From: Roseovarius amoyensis
Lineage (GTDB): Bacteria; Pseudomonadota; Alphaproteobacteria; Rhodobacterales; Rhodobacteraceae
Direction: 5' to 3'
DNA length: 64,000 nucleotides
Assembly: GCF_003260265.1 (NCBI RefSeq)
Contig: NZ_QITQ01000002.1
Location: 62,001-126,000, forward strand
The position numbers and the translations under genes are program-made. Shown here in pieces: positions 36,559 to 44,418 of the stretch; the stretch's first letter is position 1; every line of letters begins with the position of its first letter. The notes beneath the pieces are model-generated. The model did no database searches and was not told where the DNA came from. It saw only the letters and a program-made list of their open reading frames with translations.

Positions 36559-37344
36559 ATGAGTGACACGATCCTGACCACTGATCACGGCGGCTGGGTT
36601 GAGATCACCCTCAACCGTCCCAACCGGATGAACAGCTTTACCGAAGAGATGCACCGTGCCCTTTACGCCGCGCTGGAGGCCGCACGCGACGGCGGCAAGC
36701 GTGCTGTGCTGCTGACGGGTGCGGGCAGGGGGGTCTGTGCCGGGCAGGACCTGGGCGACCGTGACCCGTCCAAGATGGATGGCCCGCCGGACCTGGGGCA
36801 AACAGTGCAAACATTCTATGCCCCGCTGGTGCGGCTGATCCGAGCGCTGGAATTTCCAGTGGTCTGCGCGGTCAACGGCGCGGCCGCCGGGGCGGGGGCC
36901 AACCTGGCGCTGGCCTGCGACATGGTGCTGGCGGCTGAAAGCGCGCGCTTCATCCAGTCCTTCGCCAAGATCGGCCTCATTCCCGACACCGGCGGAAGCT
37001 GGCATTTGCCACACCTTCTGGGCGAGGCACGCGCCAAGGGACTGGCGCTGACGGCCGAACCGTTTTCGGCTCAGCAGGCTGCGGATTGGGGGCTGATCTG
37101 GAAATGCCTGCCCGATGCGGCGCTGATGGACAAGGCGCGTGCGATGGCTGCGCGGTTCGCCGAGGGGCCGACGCTGTCCTACGCCCAGTCCAAGGCCTGC
37201 ATCCAGGCCGCCGCAACCGCCTCGCTGGAGGATCACCTAGAACGCGAGGCCGCTGCGCTAAAGCTGTGCGGCGAAAGCGCCGATTATGCCGAGGGCGTGT
37301 CGGCCTTTCTGGAAAAGCGCGCGCCGCGTTTTCAGGGGCGATGA
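36559..37344 (+). CDS. paaG: Ring 1,2-epoxyphenylacetyl-CoA isomerase (oxepin-CoA forming)
   Basis: A 261-residue crotonase-fold enzyme, matching E. coli PaaG (262). It has GAGRGVCAGQDLGDR, the oxyanion-hole segment NGAAAGAGANLALACD and the catalytic Asp region LIPDTGGSWHLPHLLG. It converts the epoxide made by PaaABCE to oxepin-CoA. The ATG at 36559 is preferred; an ATG at 36523 would lie directly against the operator. Confidence 0.93.
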   Translation: MSDTILTTDHGGWVEITLNRPNRMNSFTEEMHRALYAALEAARDGGKRAVLLTGAGRGVCAGQDLGDRDPSKMDGPPDLGQTVQTFYAPLVRLIRALEFPVVCAVNGAAAGAGANLALACDMVLAAESARFIQSFAKIGLIPDTGGSWHLPHLLGEARAKGLALTAEPFSAQQAADWGLIWKCLPDAALMDKARAMAARFAEGPTLSYAQSKACIQAAATASLEDHLEREAAALKLCGESADYAEGVSAFLEKRAPRFQGR

Positions 37345-37787
37345 CCATGACGCCGAAGGAACGCGCGGAAAAGGCCGCCGCCGCGATGTGGCAGGGCGAT
37401 GCCGCCAGCCAGGAACTGGGAGTGCGGCTGGTCGAGGTGGACGAGGGGCGGGCAGTGCTGGAACTGACGGTCGAGCCGCGCCATTGCAACGGCCATGGCA
37501 TCTGTCACGGGGGGGTCACCTTTACCCTGGCCGACGGCGCCTTTGCCTATGCCTGCAACAGCCGTAATCAGGCGACAGTGGCCCAGCACAACACCATTAC
37601 CTATCTCGCGCCGGCCCATGCCGGCGGTGTGCTGAGCGCGTCGGCCGGGGAAACCAGCCTTAACGGGCGCAGCGGCGTCTATGACGTCACCGTCACCGAT
37701 CAGACCGGCCGGCGCATCGCGCTGTTCCGTGGCCTGTCGCGGGCCGTGCGCGGCACAGTCTTTGACGAGGGGGAAGGAAACGGATGA
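37341..37787 (+). CDS. paaI: Hydroxyphenylacetyl-CoA thioesterase
   Basis: A 148-residue hot-dog thioesterase. The catalytic region is GICHGGVTFTLADGAFAYA near residue 55. PaaI releases CoA from dead-end intermediates of the pathway. Its ATGA start overlaps the paaG stop. At its own stop there is again an ATGA with a strong GGAAGGAAA signal, but the frame that begins there ends after 12 codons. Confidence 0.92.
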   Translation: MTMTPKERAEKAAAAMWQGDAASQELGVRLVEVDEGRAVLELTVEPRHCNGHGICHGGVTFTLADGAFAYACNSRNQATVAQHNTITYLAPAHAGGVLSASAGETSLNGRSGVYDVTVTDQTGRRIALFRGLSRAVRGTVFDEGEGNG

Positions 37788-37822
37788 ACACCGCAACACG
37801 CGCATCGGGCACGGGGGGCTAG
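37784..37822 (+). pseudogene. 12-codon frame at the usual paaK position, possible remnant
   Basis: An ATG overlaps the paaI stop (ATGA) and has the strong upstream signal GGGGGAAGGAAAC. The frame reads only MNTATRASGTGG before TAG at 37820-37822, four bases before the TetR gene. In related bacteria the phenylacetate-CoA ligase gene paaK often lies here. The frame may be the start of a deleted gene or a short leader; no paaK sequence is visible. Confidence 0.35.
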
Positions 37823-37825
37823 ATC

Positions 37826-38422
37826 ATGGCCCGCACCATCGCCCGTGACCACGACGAAAAGCGCGCGCAGATCCTGAAATCGGCGGCGCGCGTCTTTGCC
37901 ACCCAGGGGTTCGACCGCGCGTCGATGAGCGAGCTTGCCCGCGACTGCGGCATCTCCAAGGCCAATATCTATCACTACTACGACAGCAAGGACGCGATCC
38001 TTTACGACATCCTCGAAACCCATCTGCGCGGCCTGCGTGACCGTATCTGCGGGCTGGACCTGGCCGGGCTTTCGCCCGAGGCGCAGCTGCGGGTCACGCT
38101 GCGTGAATACCTGCTGGCCTATAAGGGGGCAGACAACGAGCACCGGGTGCAGGTCAACGGCGTCGACCGCCTGCCACCCGCCGAGCGTGAAATACTGCTC
38201 GATTATCAGCGTGACATGGTGCGCCACCTGGCGGCGATCCTGGGCGCGCTGGCGCCGCCGGCGCTGGCCGGGGACACGGCACGCTTGCGGGCGGCGACGA
38301 TGTCGGTCTTCGGCATGCTGAACTGGCATTACATGTGGAACAGCGGCGCCGGCACGCAGGCGCGCGCCGATCACGCCGACCTGATGGCCGACCTGACGCT
38401 GAAGGGGCTGCCGGGCCTTTAG
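37826..38422 (+). CDS. TetR-family regulator of the paa genes (PaaR-like)
   Basis: A 198-residue TetR-type protein. The helix-turn-helix is SMSELARDCGISKANIYHYYDSKDAI (about residues 32-58). The C-terminal ligand domain has a pattern typical of TetR regulators of phenylacetate and fatty acid use. It ends the paaG-paaI transcript. The palindromes at 36502 and 43264 have the length and symmetry expected of a TetR site. Confidence 0.85.
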   Translation: MARTIARDHDEKRAQILKSAARVFATQGFDRASMSELARDCGISKANIYHYYDSKDAILYDILETHLRGLRDRICGLDLAGLSPEAQLRVTLREYLLAYKGADNEHRVQVNGVDRLPPAEREILLDYQRDMVRHLAAILGALAPPALAGDTARLRAATMSVFGMLNWHYMWNSGAGTQARADHADLMADLTLKGLPGL

Positions 38423-38485
38423 GGCCGATTGTGCCGTGGCGCATTCCGTGCAGGAATGGGGCTGGGCAACACGGAAAGGCTGCCG

Positions 38486-38653
38486 ATGACACACCGCCCC
38501 CAAGATGTGCGGGAGTTTCTGGATGCTTGTCTCGCCGCGTTCGGCGATCGCGTCAGCGATCCGCGCGCGACGGCCTCGCTGAAACGGATCGGCGCGGCGC
38601 TGGAAACCCCCGGCAAGGTATCGTCGGGGGATGGCGCGCCGCTGCCTGTCTGA
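38486..38653 (+). CDS. Small hypothetical protein
   Basis: A 55-residue frame beginning MTHRPQDVREFLDACLAAFG with GGAAAGG ten bases upstream. It reads like a short helical protein and uses codons like its neighbours. No motif is recognised. It lies between the TetR gene and the convergent end of the paaABCDE operon. Confidence 0.5.
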   Translation: MTHRPQDVREFLDACLAAFGDRVSDPRATASLKRIGAALETPGKVSSGDGAPLPV

Positions 38654-38790
38654 GACCCGTTGGCGGGGGCGGCGGTCCGGTCCGGGTCTCGCGCCCCGGC
38701 GCCAGAGCCGGGGCCTTCTTCCCGTATCTCGAACCTCGGGTCGCGCCCGGGGTGAGAACGAAGAATGGGCGTGGCTTGCAGAAATCCCGC

Positions 38791-39549
38791 TTACGCCGCT
38801 TTCAGACCCAGCGCCGCCAGTATCCCGGTGGTTTCCCGCTCCCATGCCGCGCGCAGGTCCGCGTTCGGGGTGTGGCGCAGGCCCATTGCCTTGACCCGCG
38901 CGAACTTGTCCGAGGCATCCATCCCGAACGACGCCGCGACCCGCGGCCACCAGAGCGTGACCGCCGCCTGCACCGCCTCGATGCCCTCGGTCTGCAACAG
39001 CCGCTCGACCCCTTCCAGCGCCAATTCGGCATGGCGTGTCTCGACCGGCAGGATACCGCGAAACGTCTCTGCCAGCGGCTGATAGGAAACCTGCGCCAGT
39101 TCGCCCAACTGCACCACCACCGCGCGCCCCATCAGCAGGTTCATCACCACCGCGTCAGTCCAGCCCTGCAGCGGATAGTTGAAAACCGAAAGCCGCATGT
39201 CGTGTTCGCTGCGCCCGGGTGCGGCATCGGCCCCCGGCTTGTCCCGGGCTGTCCACGGATGGTGGGTGTAATAGCGGGCCGTGTCGGCGCCGAATTCGCC
39301 CATCTGGCGCAGCACGCGCTGGGCGTGCACGGTCTTTTCCAGCACGATGCGGGCGGCGGCAATGCGTTCCTCTATCCCCGGCGCGGCGTTGATCAGGTCG
39401 GCGAACCCCGCCGCGCCCGCCAGTTCGCTGTCGACGAAGGTCGCCATCATCCGCAGCAATTCGGCGCGATAGCGCGGCGGCACGTTGGCGGGGCTGGTCA
39501 GCCGGCCGCCCTGGGCCAGATAGTCGGAAATGCTCATCCCATCGGTCAT
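38791..39549 (-). CDS. Extra PaaA/PaaC-family ferritin-like protein
   Basis: A 252-residue protein of the phenylacetate-catabolic PaaA/PaaC family, at the end of the paaABCDE operon, 12 bases after paaE. Helices with ELAGAAGF, RIVLEKTVHAQRVLRQMGE and LPVETRHAELALEGVERL resemble the four-helix ferritin core. A full di-iron EXXH set is not obvious: DSELA and ETRHAE are the candidates. It could be an accessory or structural subunit, or a separate monooxygenase component. Function not established. Confidence 0.75.
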   Translation of the reverse strand: MTDGMSISDYLAQGGRLTSPANVPPRYRAELLRMMATFVDSELAGAAGFADLINAAPGIEERIAAARIVLEKTVHAQRVLRQMGEFGADTARYYTHHPWTARDKPGADAAPGRSEHDMRLSVFNYPLQGWTDAVVMNLLMGRAVVVQLGELAQVSYQPLAETFRGILPVETRHAELALEGVERLLQTEGIEAVQAAVTLWWPRVAASFGMDASDKFARVKAMGLRHTPNADLRAAWERETTGILAALGLKAA

Positions 39550-39561
39550 GGCGTGCGCCCC

Positions 39562-40638
39562 TTACTGATCATAGTCGATCCTGACGCGGTCGGTCAGCGG
39601 GCGGGACTGGCAGGACAGGACATAGCCCTTTTCGACCTCGTAATCCTCCAGCGCGTGGTTGACGGCCATTTCGACCTCGCCCTCGATCACCCGGCAGCGG
39701 CAGGTCGAACAGACCCCGGCGCGGCAGGCAAAGGGCGCGTCGATATCGTTGGCCAGCGCGGTGTCAAGCAGGCTCTGCCCCTCGTCGGCGCTGACCTTGC
39801 GGGTTGCCCCGTCCAGCGTGATCGTGATTTCCGTACCCTTGCCCGTAGCCTCCACCCGGGCGGCGCGGGGCGGTTGTTTCAGCCGTCCGGGCTGGACCGA
39901 GGCAAAGAGTTCGAACCGGATACGGTCGTCCGCCATCCCGGCGTCGCGCAGCGCGGCGGCTATGTCCAGCATCATCGGCTCGGGTCCGCAGATGAACGCT
40001 GTGTCGGCCGAGGCCACATCGACCCAGCCGGTCCTAAACAGCTCGGCGCATTTCCCCTGTGTCAGCCGCCCGGTGAACAGGTCGATTTCCTGCGCGTCGG
40101 TACCCAGGACGTGGATGACGTTGAAGCGGCCAAGATAGGCGTTCTTCAAATCCTCCAGCTCTTCGCGGAACATGATCGTGTTCACGCCCTTGTTGGCATA
40201 GACAAGGGTAAAGGACGCATGCGGTTCGCGCCTCAGCGTGGTCCTGATGATCGACAGGACCGGGGTGATGCCCGATCCGGCCGCAAAGCCCAGATAGTGC
40301 CCGCGGGCGGCGGCGTCGAGCGGGACGTGAAAGCGGCCCATGGGCGGCATTGCCTGCAACACCTCGCCCACCTGCAATTCATCGTTGACCCAGGCGGAAA
40401 AGGCGCCGCCCTCGACCCGCTTGATACCGACCTGCAGCACCCCGTCATCCATCCCCGAGCAGATCGAATAGGACCGGCGCAGTTCCTCGCCGTCGAAGTC
40501 ACGGCGAAAGGTCAGGTACTGGCCCTGGACGAAATCGAAATGGTCTGCCGCCCCGTTGACCGGGCGCAGCGTCACCACCACCGCGTCGCGGGTGGTCTTG
40601 CGGATATCTGTGACCTCGAGGTCGTGAAAGCGCGACAT
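39562..40638 (-). CDS. paaE: 1,2-phenylacetyl-CoA epoxidase reductase subunit
   Basis: A 358-residue flavin reductase. The FAD domain has RRSYSICSG, the NAD(P)H domain GSGITPVLSI and CGPEPMM. The C-terminal 2Fe-2S ferredoxin domain has the cysteine set CRAGVCSTCRC plus a later Cys in VLSCQSRPL. It passes electrons from NADPH to the PaaAC di-iron oxygenase. The start is the ATG of MSRFHDLEV. Confidence 0.95.
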   Translation of the reverse strand: MSRFHDLEVTDIRKTTRDAVVVTLRPVNGAADHFDFVQGQYLTFRRDFDGEELRRSYSICSGMDDGVLQVGIKRVEGGAFSAWVNDELQVGEVLQAMPPMGRFHVPLDAAARGHYLGFAAGSGITPVLSIIRTTLRREPHASFTLVYANKGVNTIMFREELEDLKNAYLGRFNVIHVLGTDAQEIDLFTGRLTQGKCAELFRTGWVDVASADTAFICGPEPMMLDIAAALRDAGMADDRIRFELFASVQPGRLKQPPRAARVEATGKGTEITITLDGATRKVSADEGQSLLDTALANDIDAPFACRAGVCSTCRCRVIEGEVEMAVNHALEDYEVEKGYVLSCQSRPLTDRVRIDYDQ

Positions 40639-40651
40639 GCGGGCGCCCCTT

Positions 40652-41125
40652 TCAGATGCACTTGAAATAGTCGAACGGTTCCAGGCATTCGCGGCAGCGC
40701 CACTGTGCCTTGCACGGCGTCGATCCGAACTGGCTGATCCGTTCCAGGTCAGTGCCGCCGCAACGCGGGCAACGGTCGGGCCCGCCGGCGGGCTGTGGCG
40801 GCGCAATGCCGTATTCCCGCAACTTGCGCCGGCCCTCGTCGCTGATCCAGTCGGTGGTCCAGGCCGGGCTGAGCTGACGCTTCAGTTCCAGGTTTTCGAT
40901 GCCGTGGTGGCGTAGCGTGGCCTCGATTTCCATGTTGATGATGCTGGTGGCCGGACAGCCGGAATAGGTCGGCGTGACGGTGACGGTCAGTGTTTCCCCC
41001 ACCCAGGCGACATCGCGGATCACGCCCAGGTCGGTCAGCGAGATGGCGGGGATCTCGGGGTCGGGCAACTCGTCCAGCCACTGCCAGATCTGATCCGCGC
41101 CGGGGCGCGCCATGACGTTCACCAT
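40652..41125 (-). CDS. paaD: 1,2-phenylacetyl-CoA epoxidase subunit PaaD (maturation factor)
   Basis: A 157-residue protein. The DUF59/MIP18-like domain starts with LDELPDPEIPAISLTDLGV. The C-terminal zinc-ribbon part has CPRCGGTDLE and CRECLEPF. PaaD is required for the epoxidase in vivo, probably in metal or cluster assembly. The start overlaps the paaC stop region; an ATG four codons downstream (41113) is also possible. Confidence 0.92.
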   Translation of the reverse strand: MVNVMARPGADQIWQWLDELPDPEIPAISLTDLGVIRDVAWVGETLTVTVTPTYSGCPATSIINMEIEATLRHHGIENLELKRQLSPAWTTDWISDEGRRKLREYGIAPPQPAGGPDRCPRCGGTDLERISQFGSTPCKAQWRCRECLEPFDYFKCI

Positions 41126-41886
41126 GTGCTGCCCGGATAGGCGCGCTGCAGCCACTGCATTGAACACAGCAGATGCCCCAGATGCTCGGTATGCATCCGT
41201 CCGTCGCGCCCGCCGGAATGGGTGAACCGGGTGTCGGGCAGTTCCAGCGTGGCCTCGTTCATGACCCGTTTCAGCAGCGCGTCGTACTCATTGCGCAGGC
41301 TGGCGGGGTCGGGCGCCACCCCGGCAGCGGCCAGCGCGGCGTCGCCTTCGTCGGACAGGAACATCTCGCCCACATAGGGGTACAGGTAATCCAGTGCCGC
41401 CTGCATCCGGTCGTGGCTTTCGGCAGTACCGTCGCCCAGGCCCACCACCGTATCGGCCGAGCGTTCCAGGTGATAGGCCGCCTCCTTGGCCGCCTTGGCG
41501 GCGATCTCGGCCACCCGCGGGTCAGAGGATTGCGCCAGCCGCGGCAGCAGGATCGAGGCCCAGGCATCGAACAGGAACTGGCGCATCATGGTGCGCCCGA
41601 AGTCGCCGTTGGGCAGCTCTGCCAGCAGAAAGTTGCGGAAATCCCAGGCATCGCGCAGGAATGCAAGGTCATCGGCGCTGTTGCCCTCGCCCTGGATTTC
41701 GGCGGCGTATTCCAGCCAAAGCTGGGTCTGCCCGATCAGGTCGAGCGCGGTATTGGCCAGCGCGATGTCCTCTTCCAGCACGGGGGAATGGCCGCACCAT
41801 TCCGACACGCGATGCCCGAGGATGAGGGCGCTGTCGCCCATCCGCAGCAGGAAGTTCAGCAGGGCGTCCTTGTCGTTGCCCGCCAT
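41119..41886 (-). CDS. paaC: 1,2-phenylacetyl-CoA epoxidase structural subunit
   Basis: A 255-residue ferritin-like protein, the structural partner of PaaA in the epoxidase core. The opening LLNFLLRMGDSALILGHRVSEWCGHSP and the later AKEAAYHLERSADTVVGLGDGT are typical. A longer open frame upstream runs antisense-free through paaB in another frame and is not part of the gene. Its start overlaps the paaB stop (TGATG). Confidence 0.94.
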   Translation of the reverse strand: MAGNDKDALLNFLLRMGDSALILGHRVSEWCGHSPVLEEDIALANTALDLIGQTQLWLEYAAEIQGEGNSADDLAFLRDAWDFRNFLLAELPNGDFGRTMMRQFLFDAWASILLPRLAQSSDPRVAEIAAKAAKEAAYHLERSADTVVGLGDGTAESHDRMQAALDYLYPYVGEMFLSDEGDAALAAAGVAPDPASLRNEYDALLKRVMNEATLELPDTRFTHSGGRDGRMHTEHLGHLLCSMQWLQRAYPGSTW

Positions 41887-42224
41887 CACATGTGCCCCAC
41901 GTCGTCGGGAATGTCGTAAAAGGTCGGGTGACGATAGACCTTGCTTTCGGAGGGTTCGAACAACGGCCCCTTGTCGCCGGGCGCGGTGGCGGCGATGTGG
42001 CGGCTTTCGGCCACCCAGATCGAAACGCCCTCGTTGCGGCGGGTATAGACGTCGCGCGCGTGGTGGATCGCCGCCTCGGCATCGGGGGCGTGCAGGCTGC
42101 CGACGTGGCGGTGGTTCAGCCCGTGCTGGCCACGGATGAACACCTCCCACAAGGGCCATTCGTTGCGCCGTGGCGTGCTTTTGCCGTCCGTCTCGGGCAG
42201 GGCGCCGGGATTGACCGAACTCAT
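41886..42224 (-). CDS. paaB: 1,2-phenylacetyl-CoA epoxidase subunit PaaB
   Basis: A 112-residue PaaB protein with WPLWEVFIRGQHGLNHRHVGSLHAPDAE in the first half and WVAESRHIAA later, the standard family layout. PaaB bridges the PaaAC complexes and helps bind the reductase. GGAGGAGA lies before the ATG, 11 bases after the paaA stop. Confidence 0.95.
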   Translation of the reverse strand: MSSVNPGALPETDGKSTPRRNEWPLWEVFIRGQHGLNHRHVGSLHAPDAEAAIHHARDVYTRRNEGVSIWVAESRHIAATAPGDKGPLFEPSESKVYRHPTFYDIPDDVGHM

Positions 42225-42235
42225 TGCGTCTCCTC

Positions 42236-43228
42236 CTATTCCGCGGCGGTCTTGCGCGCGGCCTTTTTCCGGGCGTGGGCCAGCAGCCCTTCGCGCACCC
42301 AGGCGCCGTCCTCCCACGCATTGCGGCGGGCGCCGAGGCGGTCGGTGTTGCACGGGCCGTTGCCTCTGAGCACGTCAAAAAACTCGTCCCAGTCGGGCTG
42401 GGAAAAGTCGTAGTGTCCGCGTTTCTCGTTCCATTTCAGGTTCTCGTCGGGAACGGTAAGGCCCAGATATTCGGCCTGCGGCACCGTCTGGTCGACGAAT
42501 TTCTGGCGCAGCCCGTCATTGGTGTCGATCTTGATCTTCCACGCCATCGACTGGGCCGAATGCACGCTCTCAGTGTCCGAGGGGCCGAACATCATCAGTG
42601 AGGGATACCAGAACCGGTTCAGCGCGTCCTGGGCCATGCGGTGCTGGGCCTCGGTGCCCTGGGCCATCTTCATCATGATGTCGTAGCCCTGGCGCTGGTG
42701 AAAGCTTTCTTCCTTGCAGATGCGCACCATCGCGCGGGCATAGGGGCCATAGGATGTGCGTTGCAGCGGCACCTGGTTCATGATCGCGGCGCCATCGACC
42801 AGCCAGCCCACCGCGCCGATATCGGCCCAGGTCAGCGTGGGGTAGTTGAAGATCGACGAATATTTCATCCGGCCCGACAGCAGGTCCTCGGTCAGGTCGT
42901 CGCGGCTGACGCCCAGGGTTTCGGCGGCGGCGTACAGGTAAAGGCCATGACCGGCCTCGTCCTGAACCTTGGCCAGCAGGATCATCTTGCGTTGCAGCGT
43001 CGGCGCGCGGGTGATCCAGTTGCCTTCGGGCAGCTGGCCGACGATTTCGGAGTGGGCGTGCTGGCCGATCTGGCGGATGAGGTTCTGGCGATAGCCATCG
43101 GGCATCCAGTCGCGCGGCTCTATCCGCTCATCTGCATCGACCCGGTCCTGAAAGGCGCGTTCCTGCGCGCTCATCTCCTCGCGCGGCTTGATCCCCTTGC
43201 CGGTGCTTTTGACCATCTGGGCATACAT
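42236..43228 (-). CDS. paaA: 1,2-phenylacetyl-CoA epoxidase catalytic subunit
   Basis: A 330-residue di-iron monooxygenase subunit. Metal-ligand regions are [20 protein letters not shown] (Glu/His pair) and [15 protein letters not shown]. It converts phenylacetyl-CoA to the ring 1,2-epoxide. The ATG at 43228 has AGGGAGGA upstream. The frame is open further upstream, but that would cross the operator at 43264. Confidence 0.96.
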   Translation of the reverse strand: MYAQMVKSTGKGIKPREEMSAQERAFQDRVDADERIEPRDWMPDGYRQNLIRQIGQHAHSEIVGQLPEGNWITRAPTLQRKMILLAKVQDEAGHGLYLYAAAETLGVSRDDLTEDLLSGRMKYSSIFNYPTLTWADIGAVGWLVDGAAIMNQVPLQRTSYGPYARAMVRICKEESFHQRQGYDIMMKMAQGTEAQHRMAQDALNRFWYPSLMMFGPSDTESVHSAQSMAWKIKIDTNDGLRQKFVDQTVPQAEYLGLTVPDENLKWNEKRGHYDFSQPDWDEFFDVLRGNGPCNTDRLGARRNAWEDGAWVREGLLAHARKKAARKTAAE

Positions 43229-43263
43229 GCTGGCTATCCTCCCTGGCGGCGTCGAAAAATAAC

Positions 43264-43277
43264 CGACCGCACGGTCG
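43264..43277. promoter_or_regulatory. Putative paa operator upstream of paaA
   Basis: CGACCG-CA-CGGTCG is a perfect 14-base palindrome, 36 bases before the paaA ATG. It is closely related to the site between paaZ and paaG. It is a good candidate for the TetR-type regulator at 37826 and would place both paa transcripts under one repressor. Confidence 0.7.
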
Positions 43278-43308
43278 AGATAAGCACCCGCATGATTCGG
43301 CACAAGTA

Positions 43309-43350
43309 AAATGTTACTGTTATGATAACATTTGATCTGAGATGTAACAT
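43309..43350. promoter_or_regulatory. Nested palindromes in the paaA-VOC intergenic region
   Basis: This AT-rich patch contains TGTTATGATAACA, a perfect 13-base palindrome at 43318-43330. It also contains AAATGTTA-N9-TAACATTT (43309-43333) and a further GTAACAT copy at 43344-43350. The motif resembles the Zur box at 26806, but its central spacer is one base instead of three. It could serve the rightward metal-transport genes or paaA; the binder is unknown. Confidence 0.5.
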
Positions 43351-43467
43351 GTTGCGGCGCGTCCGCTTTGGCCTGTGAATGCCGGGGGCTCGACAGCTTT
43401 ATGCCCCTTGCATATCAGAAAATCAGGGGAAGCATCTGAAACTCACCACTGCAAGAGACAGTCGAAC

Positions 43468-43860
43468 ATGGAAAACCTGCCGGTCATACGCTTTGCCCGC
43501 CCGTCAGACGACCTGGACGCCCTGATCGCGTTCTACCGCGATGGGCTGGGGTTCGAGGTCCTTGGCCATTTCGAGGATCACGATGGTTTCGATGGCGTCA
43601 TGCTGGGCCTCACGGGCGCGCCCTATCATTTGGAATTCACGCGCCGCCGTGGGCACGCGGCAGGCCGTGCGCCGACGCAGGATAACCTGATCGTGCTGTA
43701 TTACCCGGACGCAGGGGACTGGCAGGCGGCAGTCGACAGAATGCGCGGGGCGGGGTTTGCCCCGGTCCCATCGTTCAATCCCTACTGGGACAGGAATGGA
43801 CGCACCTTCGAAGACGCTGACGACTATCGCGTGGTGCTGCAGAACGCCCGCTGGCCATAA
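43468..43860 (+). CDS. VOC-family (glyoxalase-like) protein
   Basis: A 130-residue single-domain VOC protein. It opens with VIRFARPSDDLDALIAFYRDGLGFEVLGHF, and GAPYHLEFTRR with a His and a Glu could bind a metal. The C-terminal FNPYWDRNGRTFEDADDYRVVL completes the usual fold. Substrate unknown. The ATG at 43468 begins the conserved part; longer frames cover the intergenic operators. Confidence 0.85.
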   Translation: MENLPVIRFARPSDDLDALIAFYRDGLGFEVLGHFEDHDGFDGVMLGLTGAPYHLEFTRRRGHAAGRAPTQDNLIVLYYPDAGDWQAAVDRMRGAGFAPVPSFNPYWDRNGRTFEDADDYRVVLQNARWP

Positions 43861-43957
43861 ACGGCGGCGGGGCAGCGCCTTTCTCGCGCGAATTGACTTC
43901 GATCAGGCAAGCTGCGACCAATGCGGTGGCGCTGTTCAACGCGGTGACGTCACGCCA

Positions 43958-44341
43958 ATGCGTAAACGGCAAACATCATTCTGGCGGCGGTTCGGGCTGA
44001 TCTTTCCGGCCCTGACATGGGTTGCCGTTCAGTTTGCCATGGCCGGCGGCCTGCAAGCGTCGCCCGCCGCCGGTCTGCTGATCGAGCTGTGTTCGTCATA
44101 TGGTGGCGAAACCGTGGTCGTCGATCTCGACACCGGCGCGCCGGTCAAGCAGGTGCAATCCTCAAGCGGTTGCGATTGGTGCCACAGCTTTGGCAAGGCG
44201 GTCGACGTGCCGCCGCGAACGGTGCTCGACTGGCATGAACTGGCGCTGAATTACTCTCACCGGCTTGCCCTTGCGCCGCCGCCGCACCTGGTGCTGCGCC
44301 TTGTGGGTGATGCGCAAAGCCGGGCACCACCGGTCCTTTAG
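43958..44341 (+). CDS. DUF2946 family protein
   Basis: A 127-residue exported or membrane-anchored protein. An N-terminal hydrophobic segment (about residues 12-30) is followed by CSSYGGETVVVD and the conserved SGCDWCHSF motif with two close Cys and a His. DUF2946 proteins often sit beside metal-uptake or copper genes. Here the gene precedes a FecBCD-type importer by 77 bases, so a metal-related role is likely. The start has only a weak GGTGA signal. Confidence 0.75.
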   Translation: MRKRQTSFWRRFGLIFPALTWVAVQFAMAGGLQASPAAGLLIELCSSYGGETVVVDLDTGAPVKQVQSSSGCDWCHSFGKAVDVPPRTVLDWHELALNYSHRLALAPPPHLVLRLVGDAQSRAPPVL

Positions 44342-44418
44342 GTTTTCACGAACAGACATCTTCATGCCTGCCCGTTTCCCGGGCGGGTCCGTGACTTGTG
44401 TGAACCAAAGGACAATCC

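Noticed and set aside
34685..36562. 625-codon plus-strand frame opposite paaZ
   Set aside because: Antisense shadow of paaZ with Arg/His/Pro-rich, low-complexity sequence and no known domain.
43291..43299. E. coli-type PaaX site (TGATTC) upstream of paaA
   Set aside because: Only a single half-like CATGATTCGG is present without its inverted partner, so it is too weak to call.
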